From contig DAHVAU010000057.1 in NCBI GenBank assembly GCA_027314465.1, positions 1-13,619 of the forward strand: DNA of 13,619 nt, written 5' to 3'. Position 1 is the stretch's first letter, and each line of letters starts with the position of its first letter. The notes under the pieces were generated by a model. The model was not told the DNA's origin. It did no database searches and saw only the letters and a list, made by a program, of their open reading frames with translations. Source of the stretch: Microcaldota archaeon. Its GTDB lineage: Archaea; Micrarchaeota; Micrarchaeia; Micrarchaeales; CABMGC01. Positions 1-7,348 of this stretch are shown here, one piece after another. A program made the position numbers and the translations under genes.

Positions 1-1950
1 ACATGCTATGCCCTTACCCTGAGGATCAGCCCGTCTGGCGCATCAGGCACTCCAACGGCATCGTCAAGCGCCCAGGGCTGCCCCAGCGGAGAGTACGCTT
101 CAGGAGAGAACATTATCGTGACTGCGGCTGCGCCTAATTCCGGCTACATGTTCTCCTCATGGTCAGGCACAGCGTCGAACACGCTTACCTCGTTCAGCGT
201 TACAATGCCGTCATCCGCGGCAACAGAGACTGCATCCTACAACTCTATACAGTGCTATGCGCTTACTCTTAGCGCAAGTCCGGCCACCTCCGGAGCAGGC
301 AGCCCGACTGCAACGACCGCAGTGCAGCAAGGATGCCCAGGCGGCGAGTACGCAGCAGGGTACAACGTTACGATAACTGCAAACAGCGTATATACTGCCG
401 ACTTGCAGGGATTACCAACGTATTACGTACTGCAGTCATGGTCAGGGCTTAACGCAATAACATGGGCGTTCAATGAATATGGGTACAATACCATATCGAC
501 CTTCAATGTGATTATGCCTTCAAATGCCGCTTATGAACAGGCCAATTATCTGCCCATAGGTGGGCCATCGTTATTCGTAACCAATGCAGGCAGCAATACT
601 GTTTCCTACCTGTACACTAACACCTCAGGCACCGGCCCGTACGTCACTTACTGGAACAGCAACGGCATCCTGGCACCTGCCTACTACACAAACGATCAGT
701 TTAGCCTAAACAACTATACAGTTGATCCAAGCATACCTGCATCGGGCCCTAGCGCCATACTGAACGTAGGTGGCATCGCTTTCGTAGTAATGAACAATGC
801 AGCTAACAGTGTATCATTCATTACTACATATACTGTGCCAAACGTCATCACATTCTCATGGCACACCTCGAATGTCGTGAAGGTAGGACTTGATCCTGTC
901 TCAATAGCTTTCATCCCCGATTTGCTAAACTTCAACCAATCAAGCACTCAGGTTTACAGCCAGCCGCACAATACTGCCCAGTATGGCTCTGAGGGTCAGC
1001 TACACTGCAATGCAGCCCTCCCCACATGCCAATTCTACGTTGCAGATTATGGCAGCGACACAGTAACGCTCATAAAGCCTGAGCTGGTAGGCGGCAATAC
1101 CGTATACATCACCAACGCCATAACAGTAGGCAGTGCCCCTATCGCCGTAGTGCCGTCGCAGAACGGCAATTTCCTATTCGTTGCGAACTCCGGAAGCGGC
1201 ACGGTATCTGTCATAGATCCGTCAAACAACATGGTCGTAAATACAATCGCGCTGGGGTTCAATCCCATCAGCATGGGCATCAGCACTGACGGCAAAGACC
1301 TTTACGTGCAGGGATCAAGCAGCGTGGGTGTGATATCGGTGCCAGAGTCCTGCCCTCTGCCTGTGGGGGTCGGATTCTGTCAGACTACTGTAGGTGCACA
1401 GCCTTACCTAAGGGCAACATACGCCGTGGGATCCGGCCAGCAGGCAATGGCAATACTGCCTGACAATTCAAAGGTGTATGTGGCTGGCTCGTCTGGGGTG
1501 CAGGTCATCAATACTGCTACAGGCGCAATAAGCCCGATAGGCAACGTCCCTTCAGGCGCCAGCATTGCAGCGCTTACTGCAGTTGGCAATGCTACTGTGT
1601 ACATGGCTGACTCATCGCAGAACGAGGTGCTCCTCACCAACACCTCCACAGAACAGGTCGTGAATGCAATAGCAGTTGGATCAGACCCTACATCGCTTTT
1701 CCCTGCGTGCAGGGCCCTGGTGGCAGTTGCGAATAGCGGCTCAGGGAGCATTGACATCATAAACACAGCAACAGACATGGTTACTGGAGTGGCTACAGGG
1801 CTGCAGGACCCCGGACAGATTGCTCAAGTGGGCCAGCCGCAGAGTGCATCATCGCCTGTAATCTCCCCGCCTTACTTCGTAGGTCCGGCATACAACATGA
1901 CTAATTTCGGCGGAGTCAATGTTGACGGCACATCCTGCGCAATAGGATAA
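1..1950 (+). CDS. Large secreted surface protein, C-terminal part (InlB-like repeats + YVTN beta-propeller), 5' truncated by window
   Basis: The reading frame is open from base 1, so this is the last 649 residues of a longer protein; the first in-window start candidate (GTG at 118) lies inside a repeat and is not the true start. Residues about 2-84 and 85-185 are two related modules, each starting CYALTL and carrying a 'GY/YY-hydrophobic-x-SWSG' core and a late 'SFSVTMPSSAA'-like strand, as in the InlB B-repeat/Flg_new families of bacterial and archaeal surface proteins. From about residue 190 on there are repeated blades of the YVTN type (SLFVTNAGSNTVSYL, FYVADYGSDTVTLI, FLFVANSGSGTVSVID, VYVAGSSGVQVIN, LVAVANSGSGSIDIIN), expected to form a beta-propeller. 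It is rich in Ser, Thr, Asn and Gly with few charged residues, as usual for exported archaeal proteins. No C-terminal membrane segment is seen, so any anchor must be N-terminal and outside the window. An adhesin or S-layer-associated role is inferred only. Confidence 0.85.
   Translation, partial: TCYALTLRISPSGASGTPTASSSAQGCPSGEYASGENIIVTAAAPNSGYMFSSWSGTASNTLTSFSVTMPSSAATETASYNSIQCYALTLSASPATSGAGSPTATTAVQQGCPGGEYAAGYNVTITANSVYTADLQGLPTYYVLQSWSGLNAITWAFNEYGYNTISTFNVIMPSNAAYEQANYLPIGGPSLFVTNAGSNTVSYLYTNTSGTGPYVTYWNSNGILAPAYYTNDQFSLNNYTVDPSIPASGPSAILNVGGIAFVVMNNAANSVSFITTYTVPNVITFSWHTSNVVKVGLDPVSIAFIPDLLNFNQSSTQVYSQPHNTAQYGSEGQLHCNAALPTCQFYVADYGSDTVTLIKPELVGGNTVYITNAITVGSAPIAVVPSQNGNFLFVANSGSGTVSVIDPSNNMVVNTIALGFNPISMGISTDGKDLYVQGSSSVGVISVPESCPLPVGVGFCQTTVGAQPYLRATYAVGSGQQAMAILPDNSKVYVAGSSGVQVINTATGAISPIGNVPSGASIAALTAVGNATVYMADSSQNEVLLTNTSTEQVVNAIAVGSDPTSLFPACRALVAVANSGSGSIDIINTATDMVTGVATGLQDPGQIAQVGQPQSASSPVISPPYFVGPAYNMTNFGGVNVDGTSCAIG
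4..560 (+). repeat. Two tandem protein-level repeats (about 83-100 codons each) in the surface protein gene
   Basis: Unit 1 starts at base 4 and unit 2 at base 253, both encoding CYALTL; the first period is 249 bases. Both units contain a Gly-Cys-Pro pair, a Gly-Glu-Tyr-Ala turn, an 'SWSG' core and a 'NVIMPS/SVTMPS' strand. Similarity is clear in protein but loose in DNA, so this is an old duplication. A related module (GYTFSSW) sits at the end of the neighbouring pilin-like protein. Confidence 0.7.
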
Positions 1951-2260
1951 AAACGAAGCGTTGACCACCTCCTCCATATTCTATTCTGAGAGATAACTGC
2001 ATGGTTGACTACTCGATAATGGTCAGCAGAGTGTACGGGTCAGCGACGTAGTTGCTAACGCGTGCAGGACATCTACTTCACATCCAGGAAAGGCGACTTC
2101 GCTGCGATAGTCGATCCGTGCGCAGTGCCAGCTCTTTATATAAACGGCTCCGGCCGCTTATCTGCCCACACGCTCTGCACGGGTTCCATGGCGGCGACAA
2201 AGCCATGCCGGCCTGCCACGCAGTAACTTGGGCTATTGCATAATTGTGAGCGCCATGACG
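1949..2260 (+). pseudogene. Decayed copy of the ABC-ATPase gene and its promoter
   Basis: This 350-base gap is not empty. From 1949 it matches the intact ATPase locus from 3453: both begin AAAAACGAAGC, share the leader GAGAGATAA, and reach ATGGTTGACTA at 2001 (intact gene: 3504), with spacings of 52 and 51 bases. Matching continues through GCAGGACATCT (about 2064) and the GACTTCGCTGC/TACTTCGCTGC block near 2093-2105. The copy has a TAG stop at about codon 17, indels, and a deletion of roughly 60 bases that removes Walker A. Weaker matches follow: a Tyr-Ile-Asn-Gly reading at about 2137 (intact: Tyr-Ile-Asp-Gly), GGCGAC at 2193, and TTGGG at 2228. The promoter is damaged too: the intact TTTATAATA has become a GC-richer sequence without a TATA box. 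The first 120 bases are convincing; the extent past 2130 is inferred. Confidence 0.75.
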
Positions 2261-2266
2261 AGCAAA

Positions 2267-2276
2267 GCTTATAAGC
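2267..2276 (+). promoter_or_regulatory. TATA-like box for the pilin-like gene
   Basis: GCTTATAAGC lies about 30-38 bases ahead of the candidate starts TTG 2304 and ATG 2310, the usual archaeal spacing for a transcript with a very short leader. The site is palindromic, so by itself it gives no direction. Confidence 0.45.
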
Positions 2277-2303
2277 ATTGGTAATTACTTACATCTGCAG
2301 AGG

Positions 2304-3071
2304 TTGGACATGGCCCCAGAAGGAAATGCTGGCACAAGGAAAATGCAGTCGTCAATAGAATACATATCAACGTTCGCAATAGCGCTTCTCATACTTGTCG
2401 TTGTGATAGCGGTTGTCGCATACCTCATGTACTCAAACAGCAATTCCACTCAGACTCCGTCTTCGTGCACTATAACTGCCCAGATAAACTGCGTCCAGAT
2501 AGCAGTGGCTAGCAACGGAAAGACGGTGCAGGCAGTAGTCGAATTCACGAACAACCTCTTTCAGCGGATGGATTTCCAGAGTGCAAATGCAATCTCGTTC
2601 TCCCCCGGCGCTTCCGGGAGCTATCAGGGCACATGCATCCCGGCAAATGCGCCACTAGGCGCAACTGTCATATGCAATGCAACGCTCAGCGGATACTCTG
2701 CGCCACTGGGCTCGCAGCTGAATCCTGATTTCGTACTTCACTACTCGGAGTGCGCCAACAACTCATGCATACCATACAACACTGTAGGCACAGGCACGGT
2801 GTATGTGTCCGGCTCGCTTCCAATATATCCGGTGACGCTACTCTCCAATGTGGCAGGGGGGCAGATATCTGTAGACGGCGTGGCGTATGCATCCAACTCC
2901 GTAGTTGATTTCATAAACGGCGCAGAGTACTACATATACGCAGACGCTCCCTCTGGATATACGTTCAGCAGCTGGACTCAGCAGGGAGGCGTGACTGTCC
3001 AGTCTGGCACATCCCAACTCACTACTGGCTCTGCAACCTCAAACGGAATACTGACTGCAGACTTCCACTGA
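2304..3071 (+). CDS. Pilin-like surface protein with class III signal peptide (C-terminally truncated by frameshift)
   Basis: The N-terminus is a short charged leader, then K-M-QSSIEYI followed by about 25 hydrophobic residues (residues 15-44). This fits the archaeal class III (type IV pilin/archaellin-like) signal with the QxSxE motif, cut just before the Gln by a prepilin peptidase (FlaK/PibD/EppA type). Met rather than Gly/Ala at position -1 is unusual. The start may be TTG 2304 or ATG 2310; the latter gives a 12-residue leader. After the helix comes a beta-rich, Cys-containing ectodomain and, from about residue 170, an InlB-B/Flg_new-like module with a GYTFSSW core, related to the modules of the gene at 1-1950. 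The frame stops at 3071 right after a 17-base tandem duplication; without that insertion it would run on into a Ser/Thr-rich linker. The product is therefore probably shortened. A pilus subunit or pilin-anchored surface protein is the best reading. Confidence 0.75.
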   Translation: MDMAPEGNAGTRKMQSSIEYISTFAIALLILVVVIAVVAYLMYSNSNSTQTPSSCTITAQINCVQIAVASNGKTVQAVVEFTNNLFQRMDFQSANAISFSPGASGSYQGTCIPANAPLGATVICNATLSGYSAPLGSQLNPDFVLHYSECANNSCIPYNTVGTGTVYVSGSLPIYPVTLLSNVAGGQISVDGVAYASNSVVDFINGAEYYIYADAPSGYTFSSWTQQGGVTVQSGTSQLTTGSATSNGILTADFH

Positions 3072-3083
3072 CTGCAAATTTCC
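3050..3083 (+). repeat. Imperfect 17-base tandem duplication causing a frameshift
   Basis: Copy 1 is ACTGACTGCAGACTTCC (3050-3066) and copy 2 is ACTGACTGCAAATTTCC (3067-3083), identical at 15 of 17 bases. Seventeen is not a multiple of three, so the second copy throws the pilin-like frame into a TGA at 3069-3071. Removing one copy joins the frame to the Ser/Thr-rich coding-like sequence that follows. Confidence 0.75.
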
Positions 3084-3481
3084 AGACCTCCATTAGTACG
3101 TCAGCCTCAACATCATCCACTTCGACATCTTCGACTACCACTGCAATCCAGCCGCCTGCAGTCTACTGCGCAGCCTCTGACTTAAGTTCAGCGTCATGCA
3201 CCTGCCAGGAGTGACTGATCCTGGAAACTTCTGCTGGTATTTGCGGCGACGTTCCAATCAGCGCCAACCCTGCGCCAAGCTCGTTGGCTCCAAGACGAGT
3301 GCGGCGGCTGGTACTGCTGCGGCGGCGCGATATGCTCACTGACCGGACCTGGGCCCTGGGGTGGGAATTGCGGCAATGCGGTGCTTGCCATAACGCGGCA
3401 GCCCTAACCGGCAGGCATATGCGTTTCTGCAACAGACAATACCTCTGGTACGAAAAACGAAGCATTGACCAACTCTTTATA
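3072..3481 (+). pseudogene. Frameshifted remnant of the C-terminal part of the pilin-like gene
   Basis: No intact gene lies here, but successive frames read like one secreted protein. From 3071 one frame gives a Ser/Thr-rich linker (FQTSISTSASTSSTSTSS) followed by AVYCAASDLSSASCTCQ and a TGA at 3212. From 3208 another frame gives GVTDPGNFCWY. Then CGDVPISANPAPSSLAP follows in the earlier frame. From 3291 a third frame gives QDECGGWYCCGGAICS and GPGPWGGNCGN, then, after an in-frame TAA near 3400, GICVSATDNTSGT, ending at the TAA at 3479-3481. Clustered Cys, Gly, Trp and Tyr are typical of a disulfide-rich ectodomain and unlikely by chance. At least three indels and one stop are needed, so this is decay rather than programmed frameshifting, unless the assembly is faulty here. 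The last bases overlap the promoter of the ABC operon. Confidence 0.6.
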
Positions 3482-3484
3482 ATA
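3476..3484 (+). promoter_or_regulatory. TATA box of the ABC transporter operon
   Basis: TTTATAATA is centred about 24 bases ahead of ATG 3504, which predicts an essentially leaderless mRNA. No Shine-Dalgarno sequence is seen before the ATG, in agreement. Confidence 0.65.
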
Positions 3485-3503
3485 TGGCCTGAGAGATAAT
3501 TTC

Positions 3504-4193
3504 ATGGTTGACTATTCAGTAAGGGTCAGCAATGTCAGCAAGATATACAGATCCGGCGACGTCGAGGTCAAGGCGCTGCAGGACATCTCCTTCACATTCA
3601 AGAAAGGCTACTTCGCTGCCATAGTGGGCCCGTCAGGTAGCGGCAAGTCAACGCTCATGAACATACTGGGCACCATAGACAAGCCCTCGCACGGCGAGGT
3701 GTATATAGATGGTATACCAACGTCACGCATGAATGGCGACCAGCTTGCAGACTTCAGGAGCAGGAAGTTGGGATTTGTGTTCCAGGCCTTCAACCTTATA
3801 AATGGACTTGATGCCGAGCACAACGCCGCGCTGCCTCTGTTCAACATGCCGCTGAGCGAGGGCGAGCGGCTAAAGAAGGCAGACCAGCTTCTTGTCAGGC
3901 TCGGCCTGGGCCACAGGCTAAAGCAGAAGCCGACTCAGCTCAGTGGCGGGGAGCAGCAGCGCGTTGCAGTTGCAAGGGCTCTTGTAAACAGCCCTGCCTT
4001 ATTGCTGGCCGATGAGCCTACGGGCAATCTGGACTCAAGGTCTGGCGATGAAGTGATAAAGCTGTTCAGGGAGATAAGCAGCACGGGCAATGTCACGCTT
4101 GTGATGGTCACGCACAATCCTGACACGACAAAGTATTGCGATAAGATAATCTATATCAAGGATGGTAAGATGGAGAAAGAGGTAACACGATGA
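3504..4193 (+). CDS. ABC transporter ATP-binding protein, MacB/LolD family
   Basis: This is the cytoplasmic ATPase that would power the permease encoded at 5473-6780. All motifs of an active ATPase are present: Walker A GPSGSGKST (residues 42-50), Q-loop Gln94, signature LSGGEQQR (146-153), Walker B LLLADE ending in D170-E171, D-loop GNLD (174-177) and switch His204. Its 229 residues are the usual length, and the MacB/LolD/FtsE subfamily is indicated by the 'GFVFQAFNLI' and 'ADEPTGNLDS' wording. It is the first gene of a three-gene operon: its TGA overlaps the next ATG (ATGA at 4190-4193). Family members move lipoproteins, peptides or signals across the outer face of the membrane rather than importing nutrients; the substrate here is unknown. 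A decayed copy of this gene's 5' end lies at 1949-2260. Confidence 0.93.
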   Translation: MVDYSVRVSNVSKIYRSGDVEVKALQDISFTFKKGYFAAIVGPSGSGKSTLMNILGTIDKPSHGEVYIDGIPTSRMNGDQLADFRSRKLGFVFQAFNLINGLDAEHNAALPLFNMPLSEGERLKKADQLLVRLGLGHRLKQKPTQLSGGEQQRVAVARALVNSPALLLADEPTGNLDSRSGDEVIKLFREISSTGNVTLVMVTHNPDTTKYCDKIIYIKDGKMEKEVTR

Positions 4194-5476
4194 GCATTCA
4201 AAGTAAATACGCGATTTTCGCCATAATGGCGCTGGTGCTTGCTGCGCAGACTGCATACGCTGCTACCAGCTCGACCCTCTCAGGCACGCCTACTGCGCCA
4301 AGCTTCAATGTAAGTTCAGGAGCGATAGCAGTATGCAGGGGACAGGTGGACAGCATACCTATAGTCATAACAAATCTTGGATACGCTCCTGCAGTGGGGT
4401 ACGCGCAGGCTGCGCCGAACGTATCGGGGCCTGAGATGCAGCAGATAGTCGTTGGGCTGGGCGGCAAGGGCCTCTACTCCTCGCCTAATGGCAATAGCGA
4501 TAACAATGTCGGTCCACATCACTCCATAACCATAAATGTACCTACTTTCGTGAGCGCAAACGCGTCATCCCTCATGTTTGCCCAGGTATCCATAACGTAC
4601 AATTTCCTGTACCTGTATACGGACAGCGAGGTGAGGAACGTGACGTTCGTTACAGAAAGATGCCCGATGCCTCTGTCCATAAATGCGACGCCTAGCACCC
4701 TGGTATCAGACCAGACTGAGAACCTTACGCTGAATCTCACGAACAACGGCAATACGACGCTTACCAACCTCCTAATACACATCTCAATACCCGGATCCGA
4801 CGGCGGGGTGCTCGAGAACCAGCCAATACAGGTTACTTCGGTTTCTCCTCACAACTCCGTGGTTCTGAATGAGAGCATAGACATATATGCGAACGCATCG
4901 TCATCCTTCCCTGTCAACATAACCACGACGTTCTACAACGGGTCAAGGCTCAACCAGGTGCTAAACAATAGGTTCTTCCTGTCAACCGGGCTGATACAGC
5001 TCACTCCGTCAAGTATAACTGTGTCGCCTTCAGGGGCTTCGCCTGGAAGCATATTCTCAATGTCATTTGTTCTCACTGATACGGGCACTGCAGGAGCCTC
5101 GGGAATGACTGCAACCGCGCTTCCTACAAAGGGCTTCAAGACATTCAGTTCCAACTCGGTTTTCGTTGGCTCCATATCTGCAGATGGCCAGACATCAGTG
5201 ACAATCAGCCAGGAGGTCTTGAACAGCACTAAGCCAGGGGTGTACACTGTGCCTGTGCGCGTCAACTACCTAAACAACCTGAGGCAGAACATGAGCGCAA
5301 TAGTCAATGTCACAGTGCCTGTAGGCGCGCCGTTTCTTGCCTCGGCAAACGGCTCAGGCACGATAGTAAGGCAGTCTGCCGGCGGTGGCGGAATAATCGA
5401 GCTGCTAATGGTGATTGTGATAATAGTTCTTGCGGTGCTTCTGTACAGGGAGCGCAGGAGAAGGGCAGCTAAATGA
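4190..5476 (+). CDS. Secreted S-layer-domain (COG1361-like) protein with C-terminal membrane anchor
   Basis: The N-terminus is a Sec signal peptide (hydrophobic AIFAIMALVLA, likely cut after an AYA near residue 24). A beta-sandwich ectodomain follows, with two CARDB/NEW-like repeats beginning 'TPSTLVSDQTENLTLNLTN' (about residue 165) and 'TPSSITVSPSGASPG' (about residue 265). One membrane helix (LLMVIVIIVLAVLLY, about 405-420) ends in a basic RERRRRAAK tail, so the bulk lies outside the cell. Many N-x-S/T sequons suggest N-glycosylation. Proteins of this build are commonly encoded beside MacB-type ABC genes in archaea and may act as the extracellular partner. The start ATG 4190 overlaps the ATPase stop and the end overlaps the permease start, so the three products are probably made in coupled fashion. 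Confidence 0.85.
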   Translation: MSIQSKYAIFAIMALVLAAQTAYAATSSTLSGTPTAPSFNVSSGAIAVCRGQVDSIPIVITNLGYAPAVGYAQAAPNVSGPEMQQIVVGLGGKGLYSSPNGNSDNNVGPHHSITINVPTFVSANASSLMFAQVSITYNFLYLYTDSEVRNVTFVTERCPMPLSINATPSTLVSDQTENLTLNLTNNGNTTLTNLLIHISIPGSDGGVLENQPIQVTSVSPHNSVVLNESIDIYANASSSFPVNITTTFYNGSRLNQVLNNRFFLSTGLIQLTPSSITVSPSGASPGSIFSMSFVLTDTGTAGASGMTATALPTKGFKTFSSNSVFVGSISADGQTSVTISQEVLNSTKPGVYTVPVRVNYLNNLRQNMSAIVNVTVPVGAPFLASANGSGTIVRQSAGGGGIIELLMVIVIIVLAVLLYRERRRRAAK

Positions 5477-6780
5477 ACTACAAGGACCTTGTATGGCTGG
5501 GCTACAATGACCTGAACGAGAAGCGCGTCAGGACCGCGCTTACAATACTTATGATAGTGATAGGGGTCGCATCCATAGTGGCCTTAATATCCCTGACCGA
5601 GGGCATAAGTGCCAGCATACAGTCCTCGCTATCGACCCTGGGTCCTACGTCAATACTTGTGTCATCTGCCAAGGCTAGCGGATTCACTCTGGCAGACACT
5701 GCCCAGATATCCGCACTGCCAAATGCGAGCACAGTCATACCAATACTAACTGGCACTGCAACGATACTGTCTGGCAGCGAGAATGTGTCGGCAACAATCA
5801 TAGGCATATCCCCGCAGGACCTGCAGGCTGCAGTAGGCGGCAACGTCTCCATATACGAGGGCAGCACGTATCCTGACAGTGCCTCGCCGGCATCGCTGAT
5901 AGGCCACAGCATAGCTTTCCCGTCATCCAGCAGCGGCAGGCAGAACATATTCATAGGCAGCGCTGTGACTGCGCTGACCCAGTCAGGCTCGCGCTCTACG
6001 CAGAGCACCATAATACCGGTAAGCGGGATACTCAATTCATCCAACTCGCTGCTAGTGCCAGTTGACACAAGCGTAATAATGTCAATGCTTGCTGCGCAGA
6101 CTCTGCTCCACAGGAACTCATTCAATGAGATACTCATCAAGGCCAAGAACACCAGCAGTGTGGTACCTCTGGCAAATCTGATAATACAGATCTACGGCTC
6201 AAATGCAAGAGTCATAGACACGCAGGAGATAGCAGCAACTGCGGCGCAGATAGTGGGGTCAATAACTGTACTTCTCGTAGTGATAGCAGGAATATCCCTC
6301 ATGGTTGCTGCAATAGGGATAATGAACGTGATGCTCATGTCGGTGATGGAGCGCACGCACGAGATAGGGATAATGAAGTCGCTGGGATTTCGGAACAAGG
6401 ACGTGATGGCCCTGTTCCTGTTCCAGGCCCTTCTAGTAGGGGTTATCGGCGGAATCCTTGGGATAGTGGTCGGCGCGGGGGTGTCTTACGGGCTTGCGGC
6501 AGCTGCATCCCATGCTTCCAGCGCAAGTCCTTCTGCTTCATCAGGACAATCAGGCGCAACAGTGCGCACAGGTCCGGGCGGCTCAGGCGGCGCAGCAGCC
6601 TTTGGCGGTGGGCCATCCTCATCGTCAAGCTCCGGTTCCCTGACCTTCTCTCCAATGCTATCTGCCAGCACCATAATAGGAGCCCTGATAGTTGCCATGC
6701 TAGTGAGCGGTGCGGCGGGCCTGTATCCTGCGTGGAGGGCGTCAAGGCTAGAGCCAATAGAGGCACTTAGGACACTCTAG
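5473..6780 (+). CDS. ABC transporter permease, FtsX/MacB family
   Basis: Topology is of the MacB class: a cytoplasmic N-terminal segment, first membrane helix at about residues 18-42, a large external domain (about 45-255), then three C-terminal helices. Family signatures include 'AAIGIMNVMLMSVMERTHEIGIMKSLG', the coupling region to the ATPase, and the closing 'GLYPAWRASRLEPIEALR'. The gene starts at ATG 5473 within an ATGA overlap. Unusual is an insertion of about 55 residues (about 340-395) of Ser, Gly and Ala between the last two membrane helices, where relatives have only a few residues; this segment should lie outside the cell. Together with the ATPase and the S-layer-domain protein it makes a complete exporter or mechanotransmission complex; the cargo is unknown. 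Confidence 0.9.
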   Translation: MNYKDLVWLGYNDLNEKRVRTALTILMIVIGVASIVALISLTEGISASIQSSLSTLGPTSILVSSAKASGFTLADTAQISALPNASTVIPILTGTATILSGSENVSATIIGISPQDLQAAVGGNVSIYEGSTYPDSASPASLIGHSIAFPSSSSGRQNIFIGSAVTALTQSGSRSTQSTIIPVSGILNSSNSLLVPVDTSVIMSMLAAQTLLHRNSFNEILIKAKNTSSVVPLANLIIQIYGSNARVIDTQEIAATAAQIVGSITVLLVVIAGISLMVAAIGIMNVMLMSVMERTHEIGIMKSLGFRNKDVMALFLFQALLVGVIGGILGIVVGAGVSYGLAAAASHASSASPSASSGQSGATVRTGPGGSGGAAAFGGGPSSSSSSGSLTFSPMLSASTIIGALIVAMLVSGAAGLYPAWRASRLEPIEALRTL

Positions 6781-6787
6781 TGCGCAG

Positions 6788-6797
6788 GCTATAAACC
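6788..6797 (+). promoter_or_regulatory. TATA box of the CoA-synthesis gene
   Basis: GCTATAAACC is centred about 25 bases ahead of ATG 6817 in a 36-base gap, so the transcript is probably leaderless and separate from the ABC operon. Confidence 0.5.
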
Positions 6798-6816
6798 TTG
6801 CGTGTGAGATAAAGTC

Positions 6817-7305
6817 ATGCGAAGGATAATTCTGGGCGGTACATTCGCGTACATGCATACTGGCCACATGGCACTTCTAAGAAGGGCTTTCACATCGGGG
6901 GATTTTGTGTACATAGGCCTTACCACCAATGGATACACAAAGAACCATAAGGCAATTACGCAAAGCTATGCCACAAGGAAACGCAATCTTGAAGCCTACG
7001 TGTCCAGGTTCGCCAAGCCATACTCAATAGCGCCGCTGCGCGACAGGTACGGGCCCTCGCTCAAAGGGGACTACTACGCGATAGTTGTAAGCAAGGAGAC
7101 CAGGCCCGTTGCCCAGAGGATAAACGCGATCAGGAAGAGGGCGGGGCTCAAGGCCATGAGCATAATAACAATACCATTCAAGCTTGCGTACGATGGAAAT
7201 CCCATATCATCAAGGAGGATAGCAGGCCTTGAGATAGACAAGTATGGGAAGAGGCTGGAGCCTCAAAGGCGCAAAATGGCAAGGCGCGGCCGTAATCAGG
7301 TTTAA
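6817..7305 (+). CDS. coaD: Phosphopantetheine adenylyltransferase, archaeal type
   Basis: It transfers AMP from ATP to 4'-phosphopantetheine to give dephospho-CoA, the penultimate step of CoA synthesis, in the cytoplasm. Nucleotidyltransferase motifs are seen: the N-terminal GGTF strand, HTGH (residues 14-17, the HxGH ATP site) and ISSRRI (130-135, the ISSxRI site). The 'YGPSLKGDYYAIVVSKET' stretch and 'INAIRKRAGLK' match the archaeal/eukaryal COG1019 branch rather than bacterial CoaD. Its 162 residues are normal. GGTF is followed by Ala (residue 11), where most relatives have Asp or Glu. The C-terminus is a basic, probably disordered tail (RRKMARRGRNQV). Its stop codon lies inside the TATA box of the next operon. 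Confidence 0.85.
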   Translation: MRRIILGGTFAYMHTGHMALLRRAFTSGDFVYIGLTTNGYTKNHKAITQSYATRKRNLEAYVSRFAKPYSIAPLRDRYGPSLKGDYYAIVVSKETRPVAQRINAIRKRAGLKAMSIITIPFKLAYDGNPISSRRIAGLEIDKYGKRLEPQRRKMARRGRNQV

Positions 7306-7308
7306 ATA
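7301..7308 (+). promoter_or_regulatory. TATA box of the L30e-S12-S7-EF-2 operon
   Basis: TTTAAATA overlaps the stop codon of the upstream gene (TAA at 7303-7305) and lies about 45 bases ahead of ATG 7349. This allows a leader of roughly 15-20 bases. No other strong TATA-like site is seen before EF-2. Confidence 0.55.
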
Positions 7309-7348
7309 TCTTTTGAAAGAATAATCTAACGCTATTTCATACGGTTGA

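Noticed and set aside
2133..2144. Strong TATA-like sequence (TTTATATAA) in the gap before the pilin-like gene, as a promoter for an unseen RNA gene
   Set aside because: No RNA or protein gene starts 25-40 bases downstream on either strand, and the sequence can be explained as the remnant of the ATPase Val-Tyr-Ile-Asp-Gly codons.
2187..2207. Inverted repeat CATGGC/GCCATG with a 9-base loop
   Set aside because: Only 6 base pairs, inside the ATPase remnant, no T-run and no gene to serve; probably chance.
2052..2243. Open frame of 63 codons on the + strand
   Set aside because: It runs through the decayed ATPase copy in a mixed frame; composition (Arg, His, Cys) is unlike the genes here.
3069..3083. 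Programmed frameshift at the end of the pilin-like gene
   Set aside because: No slippery run or stimulating structure at the stop, and at least two more shifts plus a stop would be needed downstream.
3284..3499. Open frame of 71 codons before the ABC operon
   Set aside because: Arg-rich, reads in a different frame from the Cys/Gly-rich segments that look like the old surface protein, and overlaps the operon promoter.
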